NCBI RefSeq assembly: GCF_019334315.1 | Contig: NZ_JAHWGL010000056.1 | Location: forward strand, 1-32,281 | DNA length: 32,281 nt | Direction of reading: 5' to 3' | DNA from: Hymenobacter profundi | GTDB taxonomy: Bacteria; Bacteroidota; Bacteroidia; Cytophagales; Hymenobacteraceae | Shown here: positions 1-8,374 of the stretch, in pieces | Position numbering within the stretch: position 1 is the first letter of the stretch | Layout of the letters: each line of letters starts with the position of its first letter | Program-made: the position numbers and the translations under genes | Notes under the pieces: model-generated | Seen by the model: only the letters and a program-made list of their open reading frames with translations | The model's database searches: none | Told to the model about the DNA's origin: nothing

Positions 1-90
1 CACATAAGCACGACCGTCGTAGCAACGACTCGTTCTGCCGTGACAAGGTCCTTCGCTCTGCTCAGGATGACAGCCGTCTTTTCTCTCATT
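1..90. repeat. probable half of a long intergenic palindrome, cut by window edge
   Basis: This non-coding stretch lies 3' of lysA. It contains the run AAGGTCCTTCGCTCTGCTCA (about 44-63) preceded by a CG-rich stretch. From memory, similar blocks recur in inverted pairs between Hymenobacter genes. The other arm would lie upstream of base 1, so pairing cannot be shown here. Confidence 0.35.
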
Positions 91-102
91 TACTCAACAA
101 AG

Positions 103-1251
103 TTACCCCACATACACCGGAGTCGTTTTCTCGCGGAGGTTGTATTCGGAGGACATGACCTCACCGTAGGCGCCGGCTGAGCGCAGGGCTATCAGGTCGC
201 CGCGCTTGGTTTCGGGTAGGAGGATGCCTTTGCCGAACGTATCCGACGACTCGCAGATGGGGCCTACTACATCGTAGGTCTTCTCAGTTTCGGCGGTGCT
301 GGTCACGTTCTGGATGTGGTGGTGGCTGCCGTAGAGGGCCGGGCGAATCAGCTCCGTCATGCCCGCGTCGAGGATGGCGAAATTGGTCTGCTGACTTTGC
401 TTCACATAGAGCACCCGACTCACGAGCGTGCCGCACTGCGCCACCACCGAGCGGCCCAGCTCCACGTGCACCTGCTGGCCGGTGCGGCGGTGCAGGTGCT
501 GATCGAAGGCCGCAAAATAGGCTTCAAAATCAGGGATGGGGTCGGTGTCGGGGTCGTCGTAGTTGATGCCCAGGCCGCCGCCCACATTGAGGTGGGGGAG
601 GTGGTAGCCTTTTTCTTCCAGCCAGGTTTGCAACTCGTTGATCTTGTGGCTGAGCTTCTCGAACACACTCAGGTTGGTAATCTGCGAGCCGATGTGGGCG
701 TGCAGGCCTACCAACTCCAGGTGGGGTAAGGATTCCAGCAACTCCACAGTGGCCGGCAAATCGGCTAGATTGATACCGAACTTGTTGGCATCCAAGCCAG
801 TGGTGATGTAGTGGTGAGTATGTGCATCCACATTGGGGTTCACGCGCAGCGCCACGCGGGCACGTCGGCCTTGTGCGCCAGCCAACTCGTTCAACACCTC
901 CAGCTCTTGTCCCGACTCGGCGTTGAAGCACCAGATATCGGCCGCTAACGCCAGATTGATTTCGGCATCCGATTTTCCTACCCCGGCAAACACAATATGG
1001 TCGGGCGCAAAGCCGGCATCCAGGGCGCGCTGTACCTCGTTGCCGCTCACGCAATCGGCTCCGAAACCGGCCTGCCGCACGCGTTCCAACACGGGCAAGT
1101 TGGCGTTGGCTTTGAGGGCATAATGCACCTGCACGTTGTGCGCCTGAGCGGCTTGTTGCAGCGTGTGGAGCGTCCGCTCCAACAGGCTTAGGTCGTAGAG
1201 GTAATAAGGGGTAGGGCGGTCAAGCAAATCCGCCGGCAGGTGAAATGACAT
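103..1251 (-). CDS. lysA: diaminopimelate decarboxylase
   Basis: PLP-dependent cytosolic enzyme of fold type III (alanine racemase-like barrel) that converts meso-2,6-diaminopimelate to L-lysine and CO2, the last step of lysine synthesis. At 382 residues it is slightly short compared with the usual 400-420 but complete. The PLP lysine is in YALKAN (K47). The HIGSQ and GGGLGINY segments and the ELGR motif follow in family order. The CESSDTFGKG motif starting at C333 is the substrate-binding cysteine region that separates lysA from ornithine and arginine decarboxylases. The ATG at 1251 fits the normal N-terminus. It is transcribed toward base 1 and has no operon partner in the window. A degenerate inverted repeat lies just upstream. 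Confidence 0.95.
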   Translation of the reverse strand: MSFHLPADLLDRPTPYYLYDLSLLERTLHTLQQAAQAHNVQVHYALKANANLPVLERVRQAGFGADCVSGNEVQRALDAGFAPDHIVFAGVGKSDAEINLALAADIWCFNAESGQELEVLNELAGAQGRRARVALRVNPNVDAHTHHYITTGLDANKFGINLADLPATVELLESLPHLELVGLHAHIGSQITNLSVFEKLSHKINELQTWLEEKGYHLPHLNVGGGLGINYDDPDTDPIPDFEAYFAAFDQHLHRRTGQQVHVELGRSVVAQCGTLVSRVLYVKQSQQTNFAILDAGMTELIRPALYGSHHHIQNVTSTAETEKTYDVVGPICESSDTFGKGILLPETKRGDLIALRSAGAYGEVMSSEYNLREKTTPVYVG

Positions 1252-1262
1252 CAGGTCAGAAA

Positions 1263-1356
1263 GTTGTCAGTGGGTAGTTGTCAATTGTCACGGGGTAGTT
1301 TCACTCAAAGCATTCGCAGCTAACATCTACCAACCGACAACTAACAACTGTCCCAC
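1263..1356. repeat. degenerate inverted repeat built from GTTGTCAG-type words
   Basis: The left part (about 1263-1290) is rich in GTTGTCA words. The right part (about 1333-1356) is their approximate reverse complement (ACAACTAACAACTGTC). Pairing is imperfect. It sits between divergent lysA and the nuclease-domain gene. The same vocabulary forms the perfect hairpin at 8291-8345. Confidence 0.5.
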
Positions 1357-1455
1357 AAAGAACGGCATGGAAACGCTAGGATAAAACTGTTGCGTATACA
1401 CAGGGTTTTACCAAGCACAGCGGAGTTATTTACCGCCGATTCGTGTTCTTTGCCC

Positions 1456-2163
1456 GTGACTTATCCAACTGACCCAGCGCGCCGCCCCGACCTGCTCCGC
1501 CTACCCTACGACGACTACCGCGCCCTGCCGGCCGTGGCCAATTCCGATTTATCGCGCTTGCGCGACGCCCTGAATGGCCGCCTACCCCGCACGCCCGGCA
1601 ACCAGAGCGCCCTCAGCTTTGGCACTGCTTTCCATACCGCCCTGCTGGAGCCTGATCAGTACCAACCCGGCCAGCCTGGCCTCAACGACACGCTGGTGTG
1701 GTGGCTGGTGGAGGGCGTGAAGCTGCAACCCGAGTTGCGCCAGCTGCTGGAGGTAGGGGTGCCCGAGCCCAGCTGTCTGTTCACGGAGCCCACTACCAAC
1801 ACTCTATGTAAGCTCCGCGCCGATCTGGTGGTAGACCAGCCCAATCAGCCGTATACCATTATCGACTTTAAGACTACCGGTGCCCGCGACTACGAGCATT
1901 TTCGCGCCCAGTGTACCGGTTTCGACTACGACCGCCAGGCCGCCTTCTACCTAGATGCCCTGCACGCCGACCGTTTCTTGCTGGTAGGGGTGCAGAAATT
2001 TGAGCCATTCGGTGTGTTCACGGTGGAGGTGACGCCCGATATGCTGGCCGATGGCCGCCGTAAGTATCTCTACTTGTTGCGCCTGCTGCAACCTACTGCC
2101 GAGGTGCCCACGTATGTAAACGAAGCTGTACGCACGATTGCCGACAATTTGGGCGCGCAGTAA
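1456..2163 (+). CDS. PD-(D/E)XK nuclease-domain protein, RecE/exonuclease VIII-like (DUF3799-type)
   Basis: The reading frame is open from a TTG at 1390. I place the start at the GTG at 1456, because the 22 residues before it look unconserved and lack an obvious ribosome site; this choice is uncertain. Counted from the GTG the protein is 235 residues. The core is legible: an N-terminal FGTAFHTALLEP segment typical of the RecE-like PDDEXK family, then an aspartate in RADLVVD, the DFKTT motif (D-x-K) 14 residues later, and a QAAFY (QxxxY) helix motif. Together these form the active-site set of RecB/RecE-type nucleases. Phage and Rac-prophage members degrade one strand of dsDNA for recombination with a RecT annealase. 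No RecT, phage or CRISPR gene is nearby, so the role here is unknown. Function is inferred from motifs only. Confidence 0.7.
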   Translation: MTYPTDPARRPDLLRLPYDDYRALPAVANSDLSRLRDALNGRLPRTPGNQSALSFGTAFHTALLEPDQYQPGQPGLNDTLVWWLVEGVKLQPELRQLLEVGVPEPSCLFTEPTTNTLCKLRADLVVDQPNQPYTIIDFKTTGARDYEHFRAQCTGFDYDRQAAFYLDALHADRFLLVGVQKFEPFGVFTVEVTPDMLADGRRKYLYLLRLLQPTAEVPTYVNEAVRTIADNLGAQ

Positions 2164-2283
2164 GCGCCACAGTATCTCCTACTGTAACCTTATGCAAATA
2201 CGAGCGTAGGTAGCGCTCCTGCGCTTCTATTTATTGCCCTACCCCACCCGGCTGCCAAGACCGGCCTATTACTTGCTCCTCTC

Positions 2284-2730
2284 ATGGCTGATATTACACT
2301 GGCTGCTTATTCTTATGGTTCCGTGCTGTTCGATCCGGAGGTGCCTTGCATCACCACCCAGTGGCATTCTTTCGCTAATCGACAGCAGTTCCAGTCTATG
2401 ATGAACGAAGCGTTGGTCTGCTATGAAGAAGAGTCTAAGCGAACTTCTCCCTTGGGCTGGCTGGCCGACACCCGCCAGATGAGTGCCCTAACCTCCGACG
2501 ACCAGCACTGGCTGAATACCGACTGGAATCCGCGTGCCTATGCCGCAGGTGTCCGCCACATCTGTATTGTGCAGTCGGAAAACGTATTTGGGCAGATTGC
2601 TGCGTCCAGTTACAGCGCTAAAACACTAGCAAGCCAAGAGTACGAGATACAGCCCGTAACGCAGCCTACTATTGTCGAGGCCAAGCACTGGATACAAAAA
2701 AACCTACAACTCCATCCGGTGCTGCCATAA
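2284..2730 (+). CDS. small soluble protein, possibly STAS/SpoIIAA-like
   Basis: The product is 148 residues with no signal peptide or membrane segment. I cannot assign a function. The alternating strand/helix character and the GWLADTRQ segment followed by a 'DW.PRAY..GVRHICIV' strand recall the Bacteroidota STAS/SpoIIAA-like proteins, but this is a weak resemblance. The next gene (2828-3250) is a paralogue: NTDWNPRAYAAG aligns with ATNWVPRAIAEA, and the C-terminal EAKHWIQ aligns with EADAWLQ. The start is an ATG at 2284 after a 120-bp spacer. The pair points same-strand and could be co-transcribed. It is short but has neighbour-like codon use, so it is probably a real gene. Confidence 0.65.
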   Translation: MADITLAAYSYGSVLFDPEVPCITTQWHSFANRQQFQSMMNEALVCYEEESKRTSPLGWLADTRQMSALTSDDQHWLNTDWNPRAYAAGVRHICIVQSENVFGQIAASSYSAKTLASQEYEIQPVTQPTIVEAKHWIQKNLQLHPVLP

Positions 2731-2827
2731 TTGCAGGCAGTGTAAATTTGAGTGCCGACAATGAAGGTGGCAGGCTCCTTGCACATAAGGCCCAGTTCCT
2801 GGTATTCGCAGGAGGCAGTTGCAAGGT

Positions 2828-3250
2828 ATGAACACACTGATACAGGCGCGTGGAACCCAGTTTTATCAAAACGAGGCGGGACGTTTGCTCTACAATACAA
2901 TAGGGTATATGCATTTGGCTTGGAGCGCCGAGCGCATCACCCAAATGGCCTTGGAGGCATTCTACGAGCAGGTGCTGCTACTATTGCTGCGCACTGGGGC
3001 CACCAAAATACTATCGGAGCACGGCGGCCGGCGGCCCCTTTCGGCTGAAGCTCAGCAGTGGATTGCTACCAATTGGGTGCCGCGGGCCATTGCAGAAGCG
3101 AATTTTGCTTACTGCGCCATTGTGGAGGGGGATGATCCAATTCACCGGTTATCAACGCAATCCGTGATTTCTATTTCACCAGCTCAGCTAACCTACAAGC
3201 GTTTCTCGCTCATGTCGGAGGCCGATGCTTGGCTGCAAAGCCTGGGGTAG
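2828..3250 (+). CDS. small soluble protein, paralogue of the preceding gene
   Basis: The protein is 140 residues counted from the ATG at 2828. A TTG at 2819 is an in-frame alternative: an AGGAGG at about 2808 sits 5 bp from the TTG and about 14 bp from the ATG, so the start is not settled. It shares the central W.PRA..A strand and the C-terminal EA.AWLQ motif with the upstream 2284-2730 product, and has the same length and predicted fold. No catalytic residues are recognisable and no export signal is present. If the STAS-like reading is right, such proteins act through protein contacts rather than catalysis. The gene ends 4 bp before the stop of the converging amine oxidase, with no visible terminator between them. 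Confidence 0.6.
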   Translation: MNTLIQARGTQFYQNEAGRLLYNTIGYMHLAWSAERITQMALEAFYEQVLLLLLRTGATKILSEHGGRRPLSAEAQQWIATNWVPRAIAEANFAYCAIVEGDDPIHRLSTQSVISISPAQLTYKRFSLMSEADAWLQSLG

Positions 3251-3254
3251 GCTA

Positions 3255-4532
3255 CTACGCCAGCATAGCCCGCGCTACCTCTTGGCCGCTCACTAGAGCG
3301 GCTTCAACCGTTCCGGCTGCTGGGCCTTCGTACAACCCTTCGCCGGCAAAAAACAAGGTGCTGGCGATGGGCGTGGTCAGCAAGGTGCGGGCTGAGGTTG
3401 CCTGTACAGTAGGGTAGGAGTAGGCCCCCCATGCCAGCGGGTCGGCTCCCCAGTTGGCTACGTGCCACGCTTGGAGCTGCTGGCGGAGCGCAGCGGCCGT
3501 AGTATCCAGCAAATACGCCAACGAATCCAACGCGTGCTGTAACAACTGCTCGTCTGAATGCTGACGCAGGCGCTCGGCGGCTGGTCCAGCCAGCCAGCCT
3601 GTCAGCAGGGGGCGTGTGTCGGGCTGTTGACTCCACCAGGTAGGTACGGAGGCATCGGAGAAGAGAAACTCCATTTCGGGCATCTTGGCCTCCCAAACAG
3701 GCTCCCGAAATTCCAGCGCAAACTTGGTAACTACGCCAAAGCCTAGTGCGGCCGCAGCTGCCCGGTACTCGGGTAGCTCGGGCGTGAAGCGCAGGTGACC
3801 TGCCTGATCTGCTGGCTGCTGCCACACCCCCAAGGGCACCGTAAGCAACAACTGGCGGGCCTGGTAGCGCTGACCCTGCTGATCAATAATCAGTACCTGC
3901 CCCGGCTGCCACTGGATTTCCTGCACCGGCCGCGACAGGTGCAGCGTAGCGCCGGCTTCCTGTGCTTGCTGGACCAGCCAGTCCAGCAGCGGGCCGTAGC
4001 CGCCTACAGGGCGCGGCGAGTCGTCGGCGTCGCCCGTGGCCCACTCGTCGCGCAAGGCCCACGCGCTCACGCGTGTCGGGTCGGCTGCGTCGTAGCCTTC
4101 AGCAAATTGCATGGCCATTTCGCGCAGACCACGGTGCTCCTCCCCCGAAAATTCCTGGTGCAGGAAGTCGGCCAGCGTCAGGTCGTGCGAGAGTGTTTGA
4201 AGCTTATCAAGCAGTTGCGGCAGGTGCTCGAAGAAGTTGTCGTCTACCCGCAGTTGCCCTTGCCGCACGGCGTAAGCCCGTCCGGTAGAATCATAACACG
4301 TCTGGCTGGCCTCGGCCAGCAAAGCACGCGTGAGAGGCACCGCACCGTGCAAAAACTCGGCGCCCGTTTCTATGCGGGCACTGAAGCCCGCCGGCGTGCA
4401 AGTATGTACCCGGCCGCCTACCCGGTCGCGGGCTTCCAGCACCAGCACTTGCCGCCCGGCCTGGGCCAGCGTGCGGGCCGCTAGTAGTCCGGCTGCGCCT
4501 GCTCCTACAATCACAACGTCGGTAGAATCCAT
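3255..4532 (-). CDS. flavin-containing amine oxidase family protein
   Basis: The 425-residue FAD enzyme has a dinucleotide-binding motif GAGAAG (residues 11-16) followed by LEARDRVGGRVHT, the second FAD-contact signature of the monoamine oxidase/polyamine oxidase/phytoene desaturase superfamily. Near the C-terminus, LFFAGEGLYEGPAAGTVEAA is the conserved FAD-binding segment that closes the fold, so the gene is complete. Family members oxidise amines to imines with H2O2 release. The substrate cannot be read from the sequence. No signal peptide or membrane anchor is obvious, so a cytoplasmic location is likely. Two stop codons stand in tandem at 3252-3257. It converges on the small gene 2828-3250 and is otherwise isolated. 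Family is certain, substrate unknown. Confidence 0.88.
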   Translation of the reverse strand: MDSTDVVIVGAGAAGLLAARTLAQAGRQVLVLEARDRVGGRVHTCTPAGFSARIETGAEFLHGAVPLTRALLAEASQTCYDSTGRAYAVRQGQLRVDDNFFEHLPQLLDKLQTLSHDLTLADFLHQEFSGEEHRGLREMAMQFAEGYDAADPTRVSAWALRDEWATGDADDSPRPVGGYGPLLDWLVQQAQEAGATLHLSRPVQEIQWQPGQVLIIDQQGQRYQARQLLLTVPLGVWQQPADQAGHLRFTPELPEYRAAAAALGFGVVTKFALEFREPVWEAKMPEMEFLFSDASVPTWWSQQPDTRPLLTGWLAGPAAERLRQHSDEQLLQHALDSLAYLLDTTAAALRQQLQAWHVANWGADPLAWGAYSYPTVQATSARTLLTTPIASTLFFAGEGLYEGPAAGTVEAALVSGQEVARAMLA

Positions 4533-5056
4533 AAACTGAGTAACTGCAGAAAATTAATCTGCTACTGGTAATGGCAATATGAAGTGGATGTGCCTACCAA
4601 GAGAAAGGGGTAGGCTTTGGAAAGGTTGCTATTTGGCTTTCTATCAGATATACAAGTATTTATAGGTTGTTATGCGTAGAGGATCAATAGTATCTATCGA
4701 AGACAAAAAATGAAAAAAGGTGTGCCCTATACGTGTACTCTCGAAATCTGGGTGCTAAAAGTAAAACGTATCTTATGTAACGCTAATTAGGATGTCACGT
4801 ATGGGTCTTGGAAATAGCTAAAATTATGCACTTGTGTTGTGTGAAGCCTTGTTACCATGGGTAGGCGTGTTATTACTTTATTACCTTAACATATACATAT
4901 ATTTTATACGATAAATAATAAATAGCAGCCTTTTGTGTCTTAACTTTGCTACATAAGCGATAAAGATAGGATGCTGTTATATTTAGAAAAATCCTACTAA
5001 TCTTCTTGCACGTCATCAATCACTCCCTCATTTCGCAATTTTCTTACCCCGCGTTT
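4533..5056. other. AT-rich divergent spacer before the polysaccharide locus
   Basis: This spacer has no credible ORF. It becomes strongly AT-rich from about 4620, unlike the G+C-rich genes on both sides. It carries the promoter candidate at 4941-4948 and about 100 nt of presumed leader before the Wza-like start. I see no long hairpin or operator-like repeat. Confidence 0.6.
4941..4948 (+). promoter_or_regulatory. candidate Bacteroidota -7 box (TAACTTTG) for the polysaccharide operon
   Basis: TAACTTTG matches the TAnnTTTG consensus used by the primary sigma factor of Bacteroidota. A clear TTTG at -33 is missing (only an AT run around 4900-4920), so support is partial. A start a few bases downstream would give a leader of roughly 100 nt before the ATG at 5057. 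Confidence 0.42.
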
Positions 5057-5839
5057 ATGCGTTTACCACTCCGCTCGAGTCTGCTTTTATTTCTGATTGT
5101 TTGGGCAGTAAGTCTGCAAAGCTGCGTGGTGCAGGAAAAGCTACCCTACTTGCAAAGCAGTAGCTATTCTGTGAAAGCCCCAGTGGCTGTAAGCAATCCC
5201 CGGCCCAACTACCGGTTGCAACCTGGTGATGTGCTTAGCATTCGGGTGCAAGGCGCCGATTCTAAGCTGACAGAGCCGTTCAATATCACGGGCACGCAAA
5301 TCATGAACTCCGGTGACCCCGGCACGCTGTACCTGACTGGCTACCCCATCGGCGAAGACGGCAACATTAGCCTACCTACCGTGGGCAAGCTGAAAGTACA
5401 GGGACTGGATATCAGCCAGGCGCAAACGCTGGTTCAGAAGAACATCAGCAATTACGTGCTCAACGTAAACGTGCTGGTAAAGCTGCTGAGCTTTAAAATT
5501 ACGGTGCTGGGCGAGGTTCGCTCGCCAGGCCGCTATTTCATCTACAACCCGCAGGCTACTATCCTGGAAGGCCTAGGCATGGCAGGCGACCTAACGGAAT
5601 TTGGTAACCGCGAAAACGTGAAACTGGTGCGGCAAACCTTAAACGGTCCGGAAGTTGTGCTCATCAACCTCACCGACCCTAAACTGCTACAGTCGCCCTA
5701 CTACTACCTGCTCCCCAACGACGCGCTGTATGTGGAGCCGATGAAAGCACGTACTACCCGGGCCAATGTCGGCAACCTAGCCCTAGTTTTCGCCGGGATC
5801 TCGTCCGTTGTGCTGTTGCTGGGCTTCATTCTCAAGTAG
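5057..5839 (+). CDS. Wza-family polysaccharide export outer-membrane lipoprotein
   Basis: This is the outer-membrane component of the capsule/exopolysaccharide export machine. I start at the ATG at 5057 because it gives a clean lipoprotein signal (MRLPLRSS, a hydrophobic core, then LQSC with C23 as the acylated cysteine). The open frame runs back to a TTG at 5006. After the cysteine come the Poly_export domain (YRLQPGDVLSIRV) and a SLBB-like domain (FKITVLGEVRSPGRYFI). A C-terminal hydrophobic helix (about 240-258, SSVVLLLGFILK) is usual in Bacteroidota homologues and shorter than the Escherichia coli Wza barrel helix. The length of 260 residues is normal for this phylum. It lies 55 bp before the Wzc-like kinase, the standard partner, and is the first gene of the locus. 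Confidence 0.92.
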   Translation: MRLPLRSSLLLFLIVWAVSLQSCVVQEKLPYLQSSSYSVKAPVAVSNPRPNYRLQPGDVLSIRVQGADSKLTEPFNITGTQIMNSGDPGTLYLTGYPIGEDGNISLPTVGKLKVQGLDISQAQTLVQKNISNYVLNVNVLVKLLSFKITVLGEVRSPGRYFIYNPQATILEGLGMAGDLTEFGNRENVKLVRQTLNGPEVVLINLTDPKLLQSPYYYLLPNDALYVEPMKARTTRANVGNLALVFAGISSVVLLLGFILK

Positions 5840-5894
5840 AGAAGTTCGCTGGACTATCTACTTATTGCTACTAACCTAATAAGGACTATCTGGT

Positions 5895-8282
5895 ATGGAA
5901 AACCGTTCTGCCTTCTCGGAGGAAATAGATTTACACGAGCTTTTCTTCAAGCTCCGCCGGCGTTGGGCGTGGTTTGTGGGCTGCTTGCTACTGGCAGGCT
6001 TGGGTGCGTGGCTGTATCTGGCCGTGAAATCGCCGGTGTACGACTACCAGTCTACCATGCTGATCGGCGACCAGTCGACCGGCTCGAAACAAACCCAAGA
6101 GCTGCTGCAACTGCTTGATAACAATAAGCAGCGCGCGGTAAAGATTGAAGACGAGGTAGGCTTGCTTACCTCGGCCGATATGGTGCGCCGCACGCTGGAG
6201 CAGCTGCCGTTTGGGGTAAGCTATTACGCCGTGCCCGATTCGTGGCTGAACTCGGTGCGCAAGCTCAAAGTGCGCGAGCGGGCCATGGGAGGCGTGCCGT
6301 TTCAGGTGCAGGCCCTGGCCAACAAGCCACAGCTAACGGGGGTGCCCATCTATGTAGAGTCGCTGGCCGATGGTCGCTTCCGGGTGCATGCCGAAGCCGA
6401 CAAAGGCGAGCTACGTCAGTTGTTTTCCGGTGAGCTGGTGCGCGAGGTAGAAGACGTAAAGTTCGATCAGACTATTGGTGCCGGCGATACGCTTCGCACG
6501 CCTTTGCTGTCGGTTGTTATCAACCCCGAGCCGGGCTACCCTGCCACTGGCAGCGAGCAGTATTTCTTCCGGATGAATGATATGAGCAGCCTGACTGCTG
6601 ACTATCAACAGCGCCTGAAAGTGCAACCCACTGAGCACGAGTCGCGGATTTTGCTCTTGAGCATTCGAGGTAGTGTGCCCGATAAAGAGCAGCGCTTCCT
6701 GAACACGCTGATGACCACTTACGTGCAGGACGACCTGAATCAGAAGAACGAGACGGGCCGCAAGACGATTGCTTTTCTGGACAATGAGATTGGTAAACTG
6801 TCAAATTCTCGCTCCCGCTCCACAGCTAACCTCAGCTCCTTCCGGGCTTCGCGGAATGTAGTAGACGTAGGGGTGCAGTCGGGCGTAGATATTCAGCAGC
6901 AGGCACAACTGGGTACCATGCGTGCTCGTGTGGCCACCGATCAGAAATTCTACGAGAGTATGCTATCCTATCTGCGGCAGCACCGCGGCAAGTCGCAAGT
7001 AGCTACGCTCAGCAGCGCCGGCATTTCCGATCCTACGGTTACGCACTTGATTGAGCAACTCACAGAGTTAAACAATAAGCGCGCTGTGCTAGCCGTGAAT
7101 GCCAGCGACATCAACCCGCAGGTAGTAGCGCTAGATGAGGAAATCAGCACCACTAAGGAGCAGTTGATTCAGACCCTGGGTAGTTTAACGCGCACCTCCG
7201 AAATTGCCCTGCGCGACCTGGACCAGCAACTGAGCGCTGTGCGTAGCCAGCTGAGCAGCACCCCCGAAAATGAGCGTCAGTTGAATTCGCTGCAAACCAC
7301 GAGCGAATCTACCGAGAAGAACTATAGCTTCCTGGTACAAAAGCGCAACGAAGCTGCTATTGCTCTAGCTACCAACACTACCGACAAGAAAATAGTAGAC
7401 CCGGCCCGGCAAACCGGCCTTGGCCCAGCGGCGCCCAAGCCGCCGCTGGTAGCCCTGCTGGCTCTGTTGGCTGGCCTAGCTATTCCTACCGGACTGGTGC
7501 TGCTGATCGACAAGACCAACCGCCGCGTGCAGGGCAAAGAAGACCTAGCGCGCATCACGGATATTCCGCTGTTGGGCGTGATTCCTCACGGCACTAGCAA
7601 AGACCGCCGCGTACAGACCCAGGACCCACGCAGCCCCATTGTGGAAGCTTTTCGCTCGATTCGGGTGAATCTGCAATACCTCTCGGCTGGCCTCGATAAG
7701 CGCGTTATAGGCGTTACGTCATCGGTACCGGGCGAGGGCAAAACCTTCTGCTCTGTGCACTTGGCCGCCGAGTTGGCCCGTAGCGGCCGCCGCGTGATTT
7801 TGCTGGAATGCGACATGCGCCGCCCAGCCGTGGCTCCCTACCTGGGTATCGATGCCAGAGCCCCCCAGGGCCTGAGCACCTACCTGAGTGGCCAGAGCAC
7901 GCTGGAAGAAGCTCGCATCGTAACGGATATTCCTAACCTAGACGTGCTGGCCTGCGGCCCGATTCCGCATAACCCCACGGAGCTGCTGGAGTCCAAGCGT
8001 CTGGAAGATTTGATTCTACTGCTTAAGGAAGAGTACGACTACCTAATGGTAGATATTCCTCCGATGGGCTATGTATCGGAGTTCTTCGTGCTGCTTCAGC
8101 ATCTGGATGCCAACCTATACGTGGTACGCCAGAACTACACCGACCGCGAGATGGTAGGGCAGATCGACGAGCTGTATCGCGACCAGAAGGTGAAGCAACT
8201 GTACACGGTCATCAACGATGTGCACTTCGCTAACACCTACGAATACCGCTACAAAACCAAAGCCTATAACTACGGCAGCTAG
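5895..8282 (+). CDS. Wzc-like polysaccharide co-polymerase with BY-kinase domain
   Basis: This inner-membrane protein controls chain length and export of polysaccharide made by the Wzx/Wzy route. It is 795 residues. An N-terminal Wzz domain has a first membrane helix at about 27-47, a long periplasmic coiled-coil region follows (about 270-480), and a second helix lies at about 516-538. The cytoplasmic bacterial tyrosine kinase domain carries a Walker A SSVPGEGKT (K616, T617), Walker A' LLECDMRRP (D640) and Walker B YLMVDIPP (D720). The tail YEYRYKTKAYNY has five tyrosines, the expected autophosphorylation cluster. Kinase and Wzz parts are fused in one chain, as in proteobacterial Wzc. No cognate Wzb-type phosphatase is seen in the window. 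It follows the Wza-like gene and precedes a perfect hairpin. Confidence 0.95.
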   Translation: MENRSAFSEEIDLHELFFKLRRRWAWFVGCLLLAGLGAWLYLAVKSPVYDYQSTMLIGDQSTGSKQTQELLQLLDNNKQRAVKIEDEVGLLTSADMVRRTLEQLPFGVSYYAVPDSWLNSVRKLKVRERAMGGVPFQVQALANKPQLTGVPIYVESLADGRFRVHAEADKGELRQLFSGELVREVEDVKFDQTIGAGDTLRTPLLSVVINPEPGYPATGSEQYFFRMNDMSSLTADYQQRLKVQPTEHESRILLLSIRGSVPDKEQRFLNTLMTTYVQDDLNQKNETGRKTIAFLDNEIGKLSNSRSRSTANLSSFRASRNVVDVGVQSGVDIQQQAQLGTMRARVATDQKFYESMLSYLRQHRGKSQVATLSSAGISDPTVTHLIEQLTELNNKRAVLAVNASDINPQVVALDEEISTTKEQLIQTLGSLTRTSEIALRDLDQQLSAVRSQLSSTPENERQLNSLQTTSESTEKNYSFLVQKRNEAAIALATNTTDKKIVDPARQTGLGPAAPKPPLVALLALLAGLAIPTGLVLLIDKTNRRVQGKEDLARITDIPLLGVIPHGTSKDRRVQTQDPRSPIVEAFRSIRVNLQYLSAGLDKRVIGVTSSVPGEGKTFCSVHLAAELARSGRRVILLECDMRRPAVAPYLGIDARAPQGLSTYLSGQSTLEEARIVTDIPNLDVLACGPIPHNPTELLESKRLEDLILLLKEEYDYLMVDIPPMGYVSEFFVLLQHLDANLYVVRQNYTDREMVGQIDELYRDQKVKQLYTVINDVHFANTYEYRYKTKAYNYGS

Positions 8283-8290
8283 TGAGTTAA

Positions 8291-8345
8291 GTGGTTGTCA
8301 GTTATAAGTTGTCGTTGAACCTGACAACTTATAACTGACAACCAC
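8291..8345. repeat. perfect 23-bp inverted repeat with CGTTGAAC at the apex
   Basis: The arms 8291-8313 and 8323-8345 are exact reverse complements (GTGGTTGTCAGTTATAAG... and its mirror). The 9-nt loop is GTTGAACCT. The element starts 9 bp after the kinase stop and ends 29 bp before the flippase ATG, inside the presumed operon. It lacks a T-tract, so it is not a classical terminator, but it could stall transcription or protect the upstream message. Confidence 0.85.
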
Positions 8346-8374
8346 TGACTGACAACTATCTAATGCACAACTAA

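Noticed and set aside
3795..4484. 229-codon plus-strand frame opposite the amine oxidase
   Set aside because: It is the shadow of an unambiguous FAD enzyme on the other strand.
1263..8345. CRISPR-like reading of the short repeated words in the intergenic hairpins
   Set aside because: The words are inverted rather than evenly spaced direct repeats, there are no spacers, and no cas genes are present.
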